Notes: a model not told the origin generated them from the sequence alone. Counted from the first letter of the stretch, positions 22,431 to 33,751 are shown. The stretch: DNA of 64,000 nucleotides from Dendrolimus kikuchii (GCA_019925095.2 CM034406.1:13116388-13180387), one strand, 5' to 3'. Numbers and translations are program-made.

Positions 22431-22584
22431 TTCCTTAAAAAATATGTAACTGATGGTGAAAACAACTTAAAAATCCGTTGCGTGGCTTAGGAGGGGTTAG
22501 TGGATATACAGACAGACGCGGAAAGTTATATCTAGTTTTTTCTTACAAGATAAATATTTGGATAAAATTTTAGTTAAACTGTGA

Positions 22585-23110
22585 CTTTTGCTCATCATCA
22601 TCCGAGCGTTAAATCCCGGTTGCATGGTGCGCCACGCCCAGGGTGCGCTTTCCTACTTTTTCTACTCCACTTGGCGTGATCTTCAGCATCCCCCGTTTTG
22701 AGACCTTTGATACGCATGTCATCCTTTCAACGTTAAGCCAACATTTCTTGGGCCTTCCCCTTCAACCGGGACCTGGCGGAGACGGCATGGCTAGAAATTT
22801 GTTCCCCACAAAATTAACGGGTCTCCGTAAAACGCGGCCGTACCAGCGTAAGAGACACTCTTGCAGTTTTCTCTGCTATGTCACGGACATGAAGACTGCC
22901 GCGGATGCGGAAGTTCCTGACACGGTCTTTCCGCGTCATTCCACACATCCATCGCAGCATATTCATCTCCGTGACACGCAGTTCTTGCTTGTGTTGCTCA
23001 AGTACAGGCCACGCTTCACTGCCATACAAAAGGACAGGTCTAATGATGGATTTATAGACGTGTCCTTTTAATTTGACCGGCATTTTTGGGTCACAAATGA
23101 TACCTGTCAC
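22585..23110 (-). pseudogene. Non-LTR reverse-transcriptase C-terminal fragment
   Basis: The minus-strand frame 22814-23110 reads KGHVYKSIIRPVLLYGSEAW, then EMNMLRWMCGMTRKDRVRNF and IRGSLHVRDIAEK. LYGSE.W...........E.R.LRW..G..R.D..RN..IR is diagnostic of RTE-like or related non-LTR reverse transcriptases. The frame breaks at about 22814, and the 3' region runs on to about 22585. A + strand relative lies at 43215-43500, and the 3' part repeats at 23815-24050. Confidence 0.85.
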
Positions 23111-23163
23111 ATTTAACTGTGTCTTTTGACGATTATTATAAAATAATTTCTACTGTAATATGT

Positions 23164-23478
23164 TTTTTTTTTATTGCAGGAGATCAGCAGACAGGCAGAC
23201 GGCCCACTTGATGGAAAGCGGTTACCATCGCCTATGGACATATGCAACAGCAAAGTTGCTACAAATGCGCTGCTGCTCTCTTAAGGGAAACTGGAACCTG
23301 GTCACTAATGCCAGAACACAACTCAAGGTTGTTATGGCGACATACTTTAGACCAGGGGTGGTAGCCATCCAGTCGGGCAAATGCCCTACCTACCACCTGG
23401 CTGTGGGTTGTTAAGTCGCCTCTTACGACAGGCCGCCCGGCCGCAGGAAATTGTATTCTTTCTCCGTTCCTGCACGGA
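23164..23478 (+). mobile_element. SINE-like element, reference full-length copy with target duplication
   Basis: About 315 bases flanked by TAATATGT at 23156-23163 and 23479-23486. The element's own sense is the minus strand: it begins TCCGTGCAGGAACGGAGAAA, includes AGGTGGTAGGGCATTTGCCC and GTTCCGGCATTAGTGACCAG, and ends CTGCAATAAAAAAAAAA. The poly(A) tail, target duplication and 5'-truncated relatives show retrotransposition. I see no clear tRNA-type A and B boxes, so it may be a SINE or a short 3' end of a longer LINE. Other copies: 4757, 6855, 12072, 25747, 28131, 31644, 33752, 35529, 35908 and 42199. Confidence 0.85.
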
Positions 23479-23814
23479 TAATATGTACTTTAGATGTGGT
23501 TTAAGTTGTCTAAAACGTCATTAAATTTAATGTAATTCATTACATAAATCTTGTTCATAATGTAAGAAAATGATTTTCTAAGGAAAAGCAATGTATACTT
23601 TGTTTTATACCATGTAAAGAAGGTTGCTGCAACTTCTCTACATCATTGTGTACGGACATACAGAATACAAATGTTTGCGAATTTTTATCCAGAATCCAGC
23701 AGTTGTTCAGAAAAATGACAGGTGAACAAAGAGATGTATAAATTTAATAAGGGTGGCGTTTTTGCCAAAATAGCTACGATGCCTTAAAAAAATGTGTTTT
23801 ACGTTCATCATAAT

Positions 23815-24055
23815 CATCGTTATCAGCCGAGTGTTAAATCTTAATTGCATTCGGAGCGTTCAGTTCAAAGTCTTTGGTCCGCTTTGCTATTTTTTCATCT
23901 TCATGGCGTGTAACCTTTAGCATCTCTTGTTTTGAGACTACTGTTACGCATGTCATCCCTTACGACGTTAAACTTATATTTCCTAGGCCTAACCTTTATA
24001 TCGGAACCTGGCGGAGGTGGCATGGCTAGTAATTAGTTCCCCACATAATCGGTAT
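23815..24055 (-). repeat. 3' part of the 22.6 kb non-LTR family
   Basis: Matches 22590-22810 in order: GAGTGTTAAATCTTAATTGC, a TTTTGAGAC..CTGTTACGCATGTCATCC stretch, then GGAACCTGGCGGAGGTGGCA and TGGCTAGTAATTAGTTCCCC. It is more diverged than the first copy and codes for nothing. Confidence 0.65.
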
Positions 24056-24139
24056 AAGTCTACCATATTATTTCTTCTCCTTCTAATTCTTTTGAATAAC
24101 ATTAATATAAAATATGTATATTGTAAGCATTGCTGTGCT

Positions 24140-24435
24140 GACATCATATGCTAAAAATTCTGAAGACTGCTTACCAAATAAACGCCTCCATACTAGAAGA
24201 CCTCGACATTGGAGATCACCAGAGGTTATCAGTAGTATGCCGACAACGGATACTGAAGTACTATGGGCACATAGCTCTTAATAAACCAGATAATATGAAG
24301 AGACTGGTGGTCGCTTGGAGAGTTGAAAGCAAGAGACCTTGTGGTAGAGCTCCAAATAGGTGGATTGATCACTGACCACCTGGACCTGTCTACTCGACCC
24401 TACACCGAGCTCAGAACTGATCTTGGTGAATGAGG
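24140..24435 (+). pseudogene. RTE-like reverse-transcriptase C-terminus, + strand
   Basis: The frame 24148-24375 includes YQINASILEDLDIGDHQRLS, then RILKYYGHIALNKPDNMKRL and KRPCGRAPNRWIDH, followed by a stop. R.L...CR.RIL.Y.GHI.R....NLE.L...G...G.R..GR.P.RW.D is a common lepidopteran endonuclease/reverse-transcriptase tail. It is truncated on the 5' side. Confidence 0.85.
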
Positions 24436-25746
24436 GCAATTATTCACTGTCATCAAAGTTATGACCTTCTGCAGTGAAGGGACGACTTAGAAGAATAATT
24501 ATAATGCAATCGATATTTCTTCTCGTTTACAATAAAACGCAATTAACAAAATTTATTCCCCGTTGCCCTTTAAGCCTGTGTTGGCGTAACATTTTCTCTA
24601 CATTATGCGATGTACTTGGCTGTGATATAAATAAGTTCATCCAATGTGGGCGGGTGGCTGTTTAAGTTTTTCTCTTAAAGAGGCGTGGTCAGGACTTTGA
24701 TGTTGGCATCTGACGACGACAGTTCTGTTGTCCCAGTTTTTTTGCACTGAAACTGTTTTTGTTCTTATTTTCTAATGGAGGGCAATTTATTTAAAATGCT
24801 AGTTACGAAAGAGAACGAAAGAAAAAAGGTAAAGTGATAATTATAAACACAAGAAGTCGATAGACTACAATTAATTTATTTGGGAGCTATCAGCTATAAT
24901 AATAATAGTAACTAGATTAGAAGGTAAATAAGGAAAAGCTATTGCCGAGCCGACACAGTTTACCAAAGAGAGACCTTAAATACATGAGCAGGTAACTCAG
25001 AATTCTAGTAAAATTTTATCAAATTTGCATTTAATGATGCTGTTAAATGTTAAGAAACTTTAACTCTAAATAAATTTTTCAAGTCCTACAAGCTTAGTGG
25101 CTAATGAATCCATGACTTATTCTTGTTACTGCAATGATCTCGGTGGGAATCCTGGCCGGGAAGCATGCACAGCCTATAGCTATATCGAGGCCTACTCCAG
25201 ACAATCTTTCAAACAGAGTGACAGGCAAACATTTTAAAAAGGACATTAATTAAATTATGGCATTTATTTTGAATTCACAGACAGATATTGGAATTTTATA
25301 GATCCTGTAGCAGTATATAGAAGTATAGAATACATCTTCCTATCAAATATTAGGTATAGGCATAGGTACAAACTAAGTAGCTTTTTAGAATGACTATGGT
25401 AACATGTACATTGGCGGGCTTATTTCCAAAGTACTCCGGAAGAGTTCCCAAACTATTCCAATGAAAAAATATCGAGAACCATAGATGGATAATGCTCTTC
25501 AAAATAAATTCGTATTTATAAAAATGCCTAGGGAACTCTAAAAATATCCGACTCTATGCGCGTGCCAAGAAAACCATTTTCCTAAAATAAGGCCCTTTAC
25601 TTATTCATGCTTATAAGCTTATCCACATAAAAATCAGAAATAAAAGGCTGTATAACAAAATAAAATAGGTCATTGTACCCGGGGCTTGTTGCGTGAAATA
25701 TTCACAAATACGGCGGCCAGCACGCGAATGCGGCCGCATTGTTTTT

Positions 25747-26054
25747 TATTTTTTTATTGCTGGAGTACAGTAGACAGGCTGACGGCCCAACTCTGATGGA
25801 AAGTGGTTACCGTCGCCTATAAACATTTGCAATATTAGATATTACCAATGTGCTGTCATACTCGTAGATGGGACTGGAACCTGGCCACTAATGCCGGAAT
25901 ACAACTCAAGGTTGATATGGCGGTATGTTCTAGACCAGGGGTGGTAGCCATCCAGACGGGCAAATACCCTTCCACCCGGGCTGTGAGTTGTTTTGTGACC
26001 TCTTGCGACAGGCTGGTGCTGGAATCAGTTTTCTTTCTCCGTTCCTGCACGGAT
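25747..26054 (+). mobile_element. SINE-like element copy
   Basis: Opens with a T-rich stretch and ATTGCTGGAGTACAGTAGAC and closes GTTCCTGCACGGATAAAAT. It has about the same length as the 23164 copy but several substitutions, so it is older. The frames at 25848-26150 (+) and 25856-26050 (-) are shadows. Confidence 0.8.
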
Positions 26055-26624
26055 AAAATTGTGGAAGGAATGCCAGAATGTTTACTTTATATGAGTTTTC
26101 CAGTACTTCCTGGTATTTTAAGCTTGTTTTTCTTAAGAAATAAGATTTGAAGGTGATGTGTTAATACCAAACATACTAAATTCGGAAGATTAACATCCCT
26201 AAGACGATTGGCAACGTTAATAACCTCATTTGATTGCTATCCTGGTGGCAAATTTAGGAGCCAATTCTCTAATTACAGTCAAGGCTTTGAAAGTTCTCTA
26301 TTGAGCTCATATTGAGGCAGTCCTAATTTCTGTACACATTTCCGCCCATTGAGGTCTCCGCTATTTCCGCCACCGAACCAGCAGATCTAGCCAGACCCAG
26401 TAAACAGGATGTAGCTACTTGGTTGTTATTGTCCACTTATGTTTTTGCTCTGGTACAAAGAAGCTATCTAACTAGCAGCATATAATTATTGTAGCTGACT
26501 AATGCCCAGAATTGGCATACGTAACAAAATATTCAAAATAATGAACCTAAGAATAAAATTCATTTTCAGAATTTATATCATTATGGAAATGTAACCTAAG
26601 AAATATCGTACTCTCTTTAATTTC

Positions 26625-26935
26625 ATCTTCTCCAAATAATTTGGGCTCGGCACAATATGTCTACTTCTCCCATATTTCTCTATCCTAGTATATGTCGTCT
26701 GTTACATAACCACATGAAAATCACCGTCTCATCCTTATTTAAACAATCCAACTATATTATGTTTTCTTCTGCTTTTATTCTTACTCCATCAATCTTTCAG
26801 TTTCACATTCTTTATATATATCGTATATCGTGATTTTCATTACAGGCCCATAACATCTTCTTCCTCTTAAATTTTCTGAAACCGGTGCAACCTTCATCAC
26901 ACTCTTATATATCGTACGTAAGCATGAAGTTATCT
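26625..26935 (-). repeat. Decayed RTE-like 3' region
   Basis: AATTTGGGCTCGGCACAATA and a trail of C/T-rich sequence match the better preserved copies at 43655-43965 and 55910-56225. The reverse strand in those copies encodes the RRLxWYxH tail of a reverse transcriptase. Here the frame is lost. Confidence 0.6.
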
Positions 26936-27579
26936 GACATGTACGATTTATAGTAGGCACGCTTCAAATAAGTGATGTCCAGACAATCAGCATCCCTTAC
27001 CAGCTTGTCACACCACTAGGAATTATAAATTTTTACCGTTGCCATGTCAGGGTTGGTTGAATGGATGATTTCGTACACCATCGGGATTGCAATTGTGAAA
27101 CGTATCGTTCCGTAAATGTTTAAATCAGAAAAAAAATTAATTAGAATGAGCTAGAACAGACGTGGGTAGACGGAAGGTATTTGAGGTTATTCATAGCTTT
27201 CATTTATATTGAACTTTGCCATTTGAGTTATTTCTACCTCATTTGATTTTGTCGTTTGTTAATATTACAAATATAATTGTTTTATAAATATATTTATTGG
27301 CAAGGATCACTTCATCGATAGATTTAAAATTCAGCTAACTTAGGGCGTACTTTGGCATCATCAGCGCTATTTTGGACAAGTATTTAACAGATTTATGTGA
27401 AGATTTTTCATTTAAAATATATTAAATACGTATAAACAATAGAACATTAGCTTTCCATACTGTTCACAATTTACTTACTTCACAGTACAGAGTTTTAAAA
27501 ACGGCTAAGACTTCGTTACAAGAACATAAATGAAAAAAGAAGCCCAAACCCGACGGGTCTATCTTGTTTAGTACAGGAG

Positions 27580-27745
27580 TTCCTATGGCCACCTTCCGAC
27601 TCCATTATTAGATCAGCTCCATGGTACCATATTATTGCACTGTCACGCGATATACATATGTGTGCAAAATTTCAGCTCAATTGCACGATTCCACCCGAAC
27701 TTACATACATAGGTATATCCAATGCAAGTTAAATAAAAGCTTGTA
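27580..27745 (+). repeat. Lepidopteran interspersed repeat fragment
   Basis: Contains GATCAGCTCCATGGTACCAT, then ATTGCACTGTCACGCGATA and TGTGCAAAATTTCAGCTCAA. This order is familiar from abundant Lepidoptera non-autonomous elements. The class is not certain from sequence alone. Confidence 0.45.
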
Positions 27746-28130
27746 AAAAGTATTAAAACAATAACAAAAAAAAAAATTCCTTCGCACGTTAGCATTTATC
27801 CTCCGTCCAGTTCAATGAAGGAAAAGGATTTGGGAGGATATTATAAATGAAGTTCGGAACTCGCCCTCTCGAAATCGTTAGTGTAGACGTTGAAATATTG
27901 ATGGATTGTGTTCGAGCCATCCCTTGGGATGACGCCGGATGAGAATATAGGTAAATATATATTATACATTTAAAAAATATGAAAAATGGAATTGTAGAAT
28001 TGGTGACGTTTGAGTTAATTTTGTCTTGCCTTTTAAAAGTAAAGATGGTATGACGCATTGAAGCATATGATGCATTGCTTACCATTATGCGATTGCTACT
28101 CCAAAAATAGATCGTGTTCTACTTACTAAG

Positions 28131-28377
28131 TTTTTTATTTTTATGTTTTATTGCAGGAGTTCAGCAGACAGGCAGACGACCCACTTGATGGAAAGCGGTT
28201 ACCATCGCCTATGGACATTTGCAACACCAAAGATGCTACAAATGCGCTGCTGCTCTCTTAAGGGAGACTGAAATCTGGTCACTAATGCCGGAACACAACT
28301 CAAGGATGTTATAGCGACATACTTTAGATCAGGGGTGGTAGCCATCCAGTCGGGCAAATGCCCTACCACCTGGCTCC
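28131..28377 (+). mobile_element. SINE-like element copy, truncated
   Basis: Starts with the T-run and ATTGCAGGAGTTCAGCAGAC and stops after ATGCCCTACCACCTGGCT. The terminal 70 or so bases present in the 23164 copy are missing. Because the element's own sense is minus, this is a 5' truncation. Confidence 0.8.
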
Positions 28378-29102
28378 ACCTAAGTACTACTTAATTTAGA
28401 TACTTTATTTCTCATACGAATTCTTTGTTTGTTCTTACGATTTTTACCCATCTATATACCTAATTTGAGCTTAGCTCCGTCTATTGTCCTCTAATTAGTT
28501 TGGTATATCTATTGACCTATTCCGCCGTCACTGGCCTTAAAAACCTATTTGGGGAATTGTATCTCAGAACAATAATGCTGATATCTGAATCAATTTGGTT
28601 GAAAAGCTCACACGACAGACACGACGATATTCAATGACATTGAATGATTGAAGTTTCATCCAAATTGAAAGACAGAATTGATCCGTCCAATATCGGCTAA
28701 ACTACAGCCTTATTAGTTATTATTTTGAAAATCTATGTGCTGGTAGAGTTAATGGGCCATTTTGACATCTGACGTATTCGTAAAACGTATTTATAAAATT
28801 GGCTATTATAACCCCGCTGGTTCTAGTATAGGTATATACTTAATCGTACCAGCCTCTTGTATATCAACTGTATAAAGTTTTAATCTTGCCAAACCTGTAA
28901 GGCATTTATCTCTCATCATTTTTATAATGATAATAATATTCTTCTTTCCTTTTATTATGCCTTTGCCTCACTGAGTATGCACTATTTGCTGCAACTCCAT
29001 TAATTCTTCGAAAAGTAATTCTGTATAAAACTTATAAAAAAGAGCTAAAGAGATATAAATAGAATAAGAAATATAAAGACAAACAATTTTTATCTAAACG
29101 TG

Positions 29103-29270
29103 TTGCTAGGAAGTTTCTTGCCACTTCGTCTCCTTAACAGCAATAACACGTTGCGAACCGGTGTACATAGAATAGGAAGTAAAATTAAATTTTAACTTAT
29201 ATGTATCACCCTCAAAAAGTGTTCTCCAGTGGAACTTATTTTGAATAAAAACTTTTGAATTTGAATATAG
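29103..29270 (+). repeat. Repeated 3' UTR motif, second copy
   Basis: GAAGTTTCTTGCCACTTCGT, AGCAATAACACGTTGCGAAC and, at the end, TTTTGAATAAAAACTTTTGA. It corresponds to the minus-strand copy at 21295-21390 and the Penelope-associated copy at 41185. Confidence 0.5.
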
Positions 29271-29891
29271 CAAAAAAAAAAAACAATAAAAGAGAAGCAA
29301 TCTGATGCTACATTGAGAGCAACAAAACGAAAAGTGATGAAGAGATTTAAGCGTCATGTACTTAACTTTAGATGGCAGAATTGTAAGCTTTATAGCGAAT
29401 GTAAAATCGTCGCCAGCTCTTGAATACAACCCCTCATCATATAAATGACACTACGTCTAGACGTCGCAAACTAACCTCAAAGATATTACATCACAAAACC
29501 ACCTTTGTTTGCTTACATTCTGAGCTTTGAGGACTGGAGAATGATGACACTATTCAACCTAAATTTGTATCAACAAATCTGTTTAAGCCGGGTTTCTACA
29601 CCGTTATATAATATCGTTGAATATCGACATAAACTCCACACAATGTTTTTAAAACCTTCATGAAGATAAAGTTTTTAAATTACCAGTAATTGGTGTGGGT
29701 GGATTCTGATTTGATGTAGACTAGAACTGAAAATCAGCACTATGTCAGCTCCTGAACAGTATAATGGTGAATTAATCTAATGTACGTACATTTTTTTTTA
29801 TTGTATCTGTGTATGATTAAATTTGTGGTAATGTAATGTGTGCATTTATTTGCGACAGTAAATATTTTTGAAGTGAAACTTCTATATAGAC

Positions 29892-29927
29892 GGGGGGGGG
29901 GTCTTGGGGGGGGGGGGGGGTCTTAGG
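29892..29927 (+). repeat. Poly(G) tracts
   Basis: Ten Gs (29892-29901), TCTT, fifteen Gs (29906-29920), then TCTTAGG. Such runs can form G-quadruplexes and are prone to slippage and to sequencing error, so the exact lengths should not be trusted. Confidence 0.95.
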
Positions 29928-30629
29928 ATTTTTCTGTCACGAAAAAGCGTTACGGCCGCATGGAGGAGCGGCATAAATTTAGAGTAGACTATGGATGTGT
30001 TTTTTGGTTCCGGATCGATTTCAGTTTTTTTGTTTGATAAAATAAAATATGTTGAAATAAAAAATGCATTCATTAAAATGTACCTAACCTAACCAAATTG
30101 TAATTTGCAGTAAACCTGCAAAAAATCGAAATCGATCGAGCAGATTGTTAATGTACTTGTCCAATTTAAATACCTGCCCGTAAAACTTCAAGTTACAATT
30201 TTTTTGCGATTCGTTTTGCCACTTATCCGTTGCCATTCGTTTTTCCACTTGTCCGTTTTTTATGTCTTTCTTTTTATGTACATTTTTTACCTGTGGTAAG
30301 GTAAAAGAAATCTATTCTTCTAGCTTACCATTGGTAGAAAATTAAAGCACACGTAGCAGCATTTAGCCAAATGAACGATTTTATTCAAGAAGATTATCAG
30401 TCGTACGTAGAGTCGGATAATGGTCCATTAACCTTAGATAGTGGTGACTAAATTTTTCGATTTCATCTTTTAATTAAGAATAAGTAAATCAAATTTAAAA
30501 TTAATGTAAATTGTTTATGTCTTGCCGTGTAGTTTTAATCTTTAAAAATAAAACATAGTATAAAACAAAATAACTGACTCCTAAACCACACAACGGAATT
30601 TGAAGCGATTTTCACCATTAGTTAGATAA

Positions 30630-30725
30630 AACACTATCTTTTGCTCGCGGCTTCGCTCGCGATATACAAAACCTAATTGAGTTTTCTGTAAGTAAAATAA
30701 AGCTAACTACCAAGATTTGGGAAAA
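30630..30725 (-). repeat. GC-palindrome repeat fragment
   Basis: TTTGCTCGCGGCTTCGCTCG at the left, then a segment ending TAAAATAAAGCTAACTACCA. It resembles the reverse complement of the 22300 and 21425 families. No coding content. Confidence 0.45.
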
Positions 30726-31461
30726 CTTTAGTTTTAAATAAATCAGGCAAATGTGTGTCAGACTGCGTACATCGAAGGGTCCCGTACAGGAAATGAATTT
30801 CCACTGTTTTCTTGATTGCCTTAGAAACCCTAAGCAGTCAATTGAAAATATATCATATATCAAAAAGAATTAAAAACTTCTTATGTTTATTCTTAAATTA
30901 TTATGTACACGAATGTCTATTTATAATACATGCTGCGTTCGCATCAAGTAGGCCATTCAGCAACCATATTCTCTGTCTTAAAAAAATGTTTAAAAGTACG
31001 TAAGCTGAGTTAGCCAATTTGCGAACCAAACTAAGAAAAAAAGGAAAAGAAACTATTTCACAGATTTTGTACAAACTATATGTACAATGTAAATATTGGT
31101 ATGCAGTATGTATATAAATGAACATTGAAACACAGTAGAAGGAAGCTCTTTAAGTCGAACCTTGATAAGTCAAAACTCTCCCAAACTTGAAAAAAAGTTG
31201 TGGTCCCTTCCCTTCAACCCCCAAAACCTCGGTTGCTCGAAATCTGAACCCTCTATAAGTCGAAATAATTATTGAGCAAAATAAGCAAATTCAGTACTTA
31301 TTTTCCCTCTATAACTCGAAAATAAAATGGAAATAAATTGGACCTCTATATTTCGAACATAGCAATATTTGATTTTACAACCTCTATAAATATAAACATA
31401 ATATTGTGGCGAGAGATGGTGGAACAAACTAGTTGGTTTAAGAACTTTTAGACAAAAGGTA

Positions 31462-31979
31462 GAAAATTCTGGAAATAAAAGACAAGGACAGATACATGTT
31501 AGAAAGGGATAGACGATAAACGAAAGTTCTAGAATAGAAAGTTCGGGAAGGAAAAGACAGAGATAGATAGATCTTAGAAAGAGATGGATGATGAACGAAA
31601 GTTCTAGGTTAGAAGGTTCGGGAAGGAAAAGACAGGGATAGATCTGTCGTAAGAGGCGACAAAACAACCCACAGCTAGGTGGTAGGGCATTTGCCCGACT
31701 GGATGGCTACCACCCCTGGTCTAAAGCATGTCGACATAACAACCTTGAGTTGTGTTCCGGCATTGGTGACCAAGTTCCAGTCTCCCTTAAGAGAGCAGCA
31801 GCGCAGTACATTTGGTGTAGCAAATGTCCATAGGCGATGGTAACAACTTTCCATCGAGTGGGCCGTCTGCCTGTCTGCTGAATTCGTGCAATAAAAAAAA
31901 GATAGATGTATAAAAAGGGATGGATAGCAAATAAAAGAATAACGAAAAGAAGATCGAAATTATGCGTTCTAGAAGATTC
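31462..31979 (+). promoter_or_regulatory. Heat-shock-element arrays in the LTR U3
   Basis: Alternating GAA/TTC units at strict 5-base spacing: 31462-31474 (GAA-TTC-GAA); 31522-31549 with six in-register units, though two adjacent ones are both GAA; 31597-31624, five of six units; and 31967-31979 (TTC-GAA-TTC), which ends 8 bases before the TATA box. The first three lie in a roughly 65-75-base tandem repeat. This matches the nGAAnnTTCnnGAAn binding site of heat shock factor. Confidence 0.8.
31644..31900 (-). mobile_element. 5'-truncated SINE-like copy inside the LTR
   Basis: Begins CTGTCGTAAGAGGCGACAAA and ends GTGCAATAAAAAAAA. GATAGAT at 31637-31643 and 31901-31907 is a 7-base target duplication. 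It separates the distal heat-shock elements from the promoter-proximal one. Confidence 0.88.
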
Positions 31980-33099
31980 TTCCGGGTATATAAGCAGCTT
32001 AAGGCGCGCTAACCGGGCAGTTTAAAAGTTAAGTTCAGTTCAAGACACCGAAGCGACAAGTGCGATACGGAAGAGTTGGAAGAGAAGTTTAATAGAAGAC
32101 AGTGACGAGTTAAGTGGTGAATTTAGTGACAAGTTTAGTGGACAGTTAAGTGAAGGAGGAGGGTAGCGTAGTTCGAGAGAAGAACCAGAAACGAACTTCT
32201 CGCGGTAATATCGGAGGTGAGCACTGCAGTAGCAGGAGGTGGTCTACGCAGTATCGGCGACGGTATTGTGAGTGAGACACCCTATCGTCGGAACGGTGCA
32301 TCGTTAGTCGTGCGTTTAGGGCAACCCTGCGAAGAGGTATTACGTGCGGCTGTGTAAGTCAATAAAGCGTTACTTAAAAGAACTGGTGTTTCCTTCCAAT
32401 CCCAAGTGCGTATCCCCGCTCGCACGTAACAATATAAATCTTAACCTCTACAAGTCGAATGTTTCCTTAGAAAATTCGCTAAGTCAAAAACCTCCATAAG
32501 TTGAAAACTCTACAACCCGAATTTTTTGGCGTCTTCCTCCAAGTCCGAGGTACAGAGGTTTTACTGTATTTATTTTGCTATAATAAGTATATTTTGTACC
32601 TAATAAAAATTAATTATAACTAGCTTTATTTACAATATAATTATACAATGTATAATGATATATTTTTAATATCAGTGTTACGTCCACTAGAGCATGAAAA
32701 TATTTTAGAAACTATTAAATACAATGTACCTAATATTTGAGGTATGGAAGAGCAGGATCTTTTGATACAAGTAAAATTTGATTAACAGAAGATTCCAGCA
32801 ACTGACTACAAATTGTGCATGTGTTTCTTAAGAAATAAATATTTTCATTTTCTTATATCGGCGTCAAATGGTTATTCTTGTCCTAATCATATTATGAACG
32901 GTGTGTGAGAATTCTGGTGGAAAACTCCCCCTTATCCTTTCCCTCCTATCTCATCACCCCTATCCCTTATCTAGTATCTTTAAAAAAAAAACCAGAAAAA
33001 TTTAATAAAATCAGAGTGGTACAGAGAACGAAAACTGCTTTGAATAAAATTTGTTTTATAGTTTTTGAGATATGGGATATTATCTTTTTTTTTTATTAC

Positions 33100-33240
33100 T
33101 GTATAGGTTGGCGTTTGACCATTATCTCGCTCGATTTTGAGTGGAAATATGGTCTAAGATTGAGCTGGCCACGCTTACCTAGAAGGTACCCATTCACATG
33201 AGACTTAAGACACCGAGGTTGTAGATTTCGAGGAAAACAG
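33100..33240 (-). repeat. Degraded Jockey/CR1-like 3' fragment
   Basis: GGCGTTTGACCATTATCTCG, ACGCTTACCTAGAAGGTACC and CATTCACATGAGACTTAAGA follow the same order as 20845-20950 of the better preserved copy. No frame remains. Confidence 0.55.
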
Positions 33241-33474
33241 ACTATTTTTTATTATTATTACAGAATTAAATGCTTTTTTAGAGTTCCACTGGTAAATGAT
33301 AAGAACTAAGCAGTTAACATTTGTTCATCTCTACGAAGTCCTTCACTGTATGTAGACTGTATTATTAAAACATCTGCACTTAATATTCGGCGAGTCATTC
33401 ACAAGAAGCCTATAATGGTATTTAGTGAATTCCATTTGAGAAGCAAGAAGGTATTTAATTTTGAAAACGCATTA

Positions 33475-33519
33475 AACTCCACGAGTGAACAAGAAAATTT
33501 CTTGTTCACTCGCGGAGTT
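33475..33519. repeat. Near-perfect 45-base palindrome
   Basis: CGAGTGAACAAGAAA (33482-33496), one A, then its exact reverse complement (33498-33512). After one mismatched base on each side, AACTCC and GGAGTT extend the stem. It lies about 25 bases before the MITE at 33543. There is no T-run, so it is not a terminator. Confidence 0.93.
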
Positions 33520-33542
33520 CGTGGAATAATTCTAGTCTATTA

Positions 33543-33715
33543 AGGGCCGATTATTAAATCACCAGATAAAAATTATTCATAGAATAAAGTATAACATGGA
33601 AAAATTAAAAATGTCAGTTGCATTAATAAAATAGTTGAATGGTTTTACTTTTCAATTCAATCAGGTTACAATTTATTTGACTGTTAATTTTTATGTGACT
33701 TGAAAAATCGGTCCT
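33543..33715. mobile_element. MITE with GGGCCGATTTTTCA-type ends, copy 1
   Basis: Starts AGGGCCGATTATTAAATCAC and ends GACTTGAAAAATCGGTCCT, an inverted match. The internal ATAGAATAAAGTATAACATG and AATCAGGTTACAATT are shared with 36427-36598. It is non-coding and of a kind common in Lepidoptera. Confidence 0.8.
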
Positions 33716-33751
33716 CAATAGAGGAATATCGTAATATTGATTAATATTTTA

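Larger units (their letters stand above)
31405..32431 (+). mobile_element. Solo LTR of an LTR retrotransposon
   Basis: Starts TGTGGCGAGA and ends CGTAACA, the usual TG...CA. ATAT at 31401-31404 repeats at 32432-32435 as a 4-base target duplication, which fits Ty3/gypsy-like integrases. It has a TATATAA box at 31987-31993, a likely start near 32018-32035 and an AATAAAG signal near 32361. About 770 bases remain after removing the SINE-like insert at 31644-31900. There is no internal region, so it arose by recombination between two LTRs. Confidence 0.82.
31133..32576. mobile_element. Pogo/Tigger-like DNA element split by a solo LTR
   Basis: The left end reads CAGTAGAAGGAAGCTCTTTA followed by AGTCGAACC. 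The right end reads AGTCCGAGGTACAGAGGTTT followed by TACTG and TA. These match as diverged inverted repeats of the CAGTAAAACCTCTGTA type, known from pogo-like elements. Both halves are rich in CTCTATAAGTCGAA variants. No transposase frame survives. The solo LTR 31405-32431 sits in the middle; without it only about 410 bases remain, so this is a MITE-sized derivative. Confidence 0.7.
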
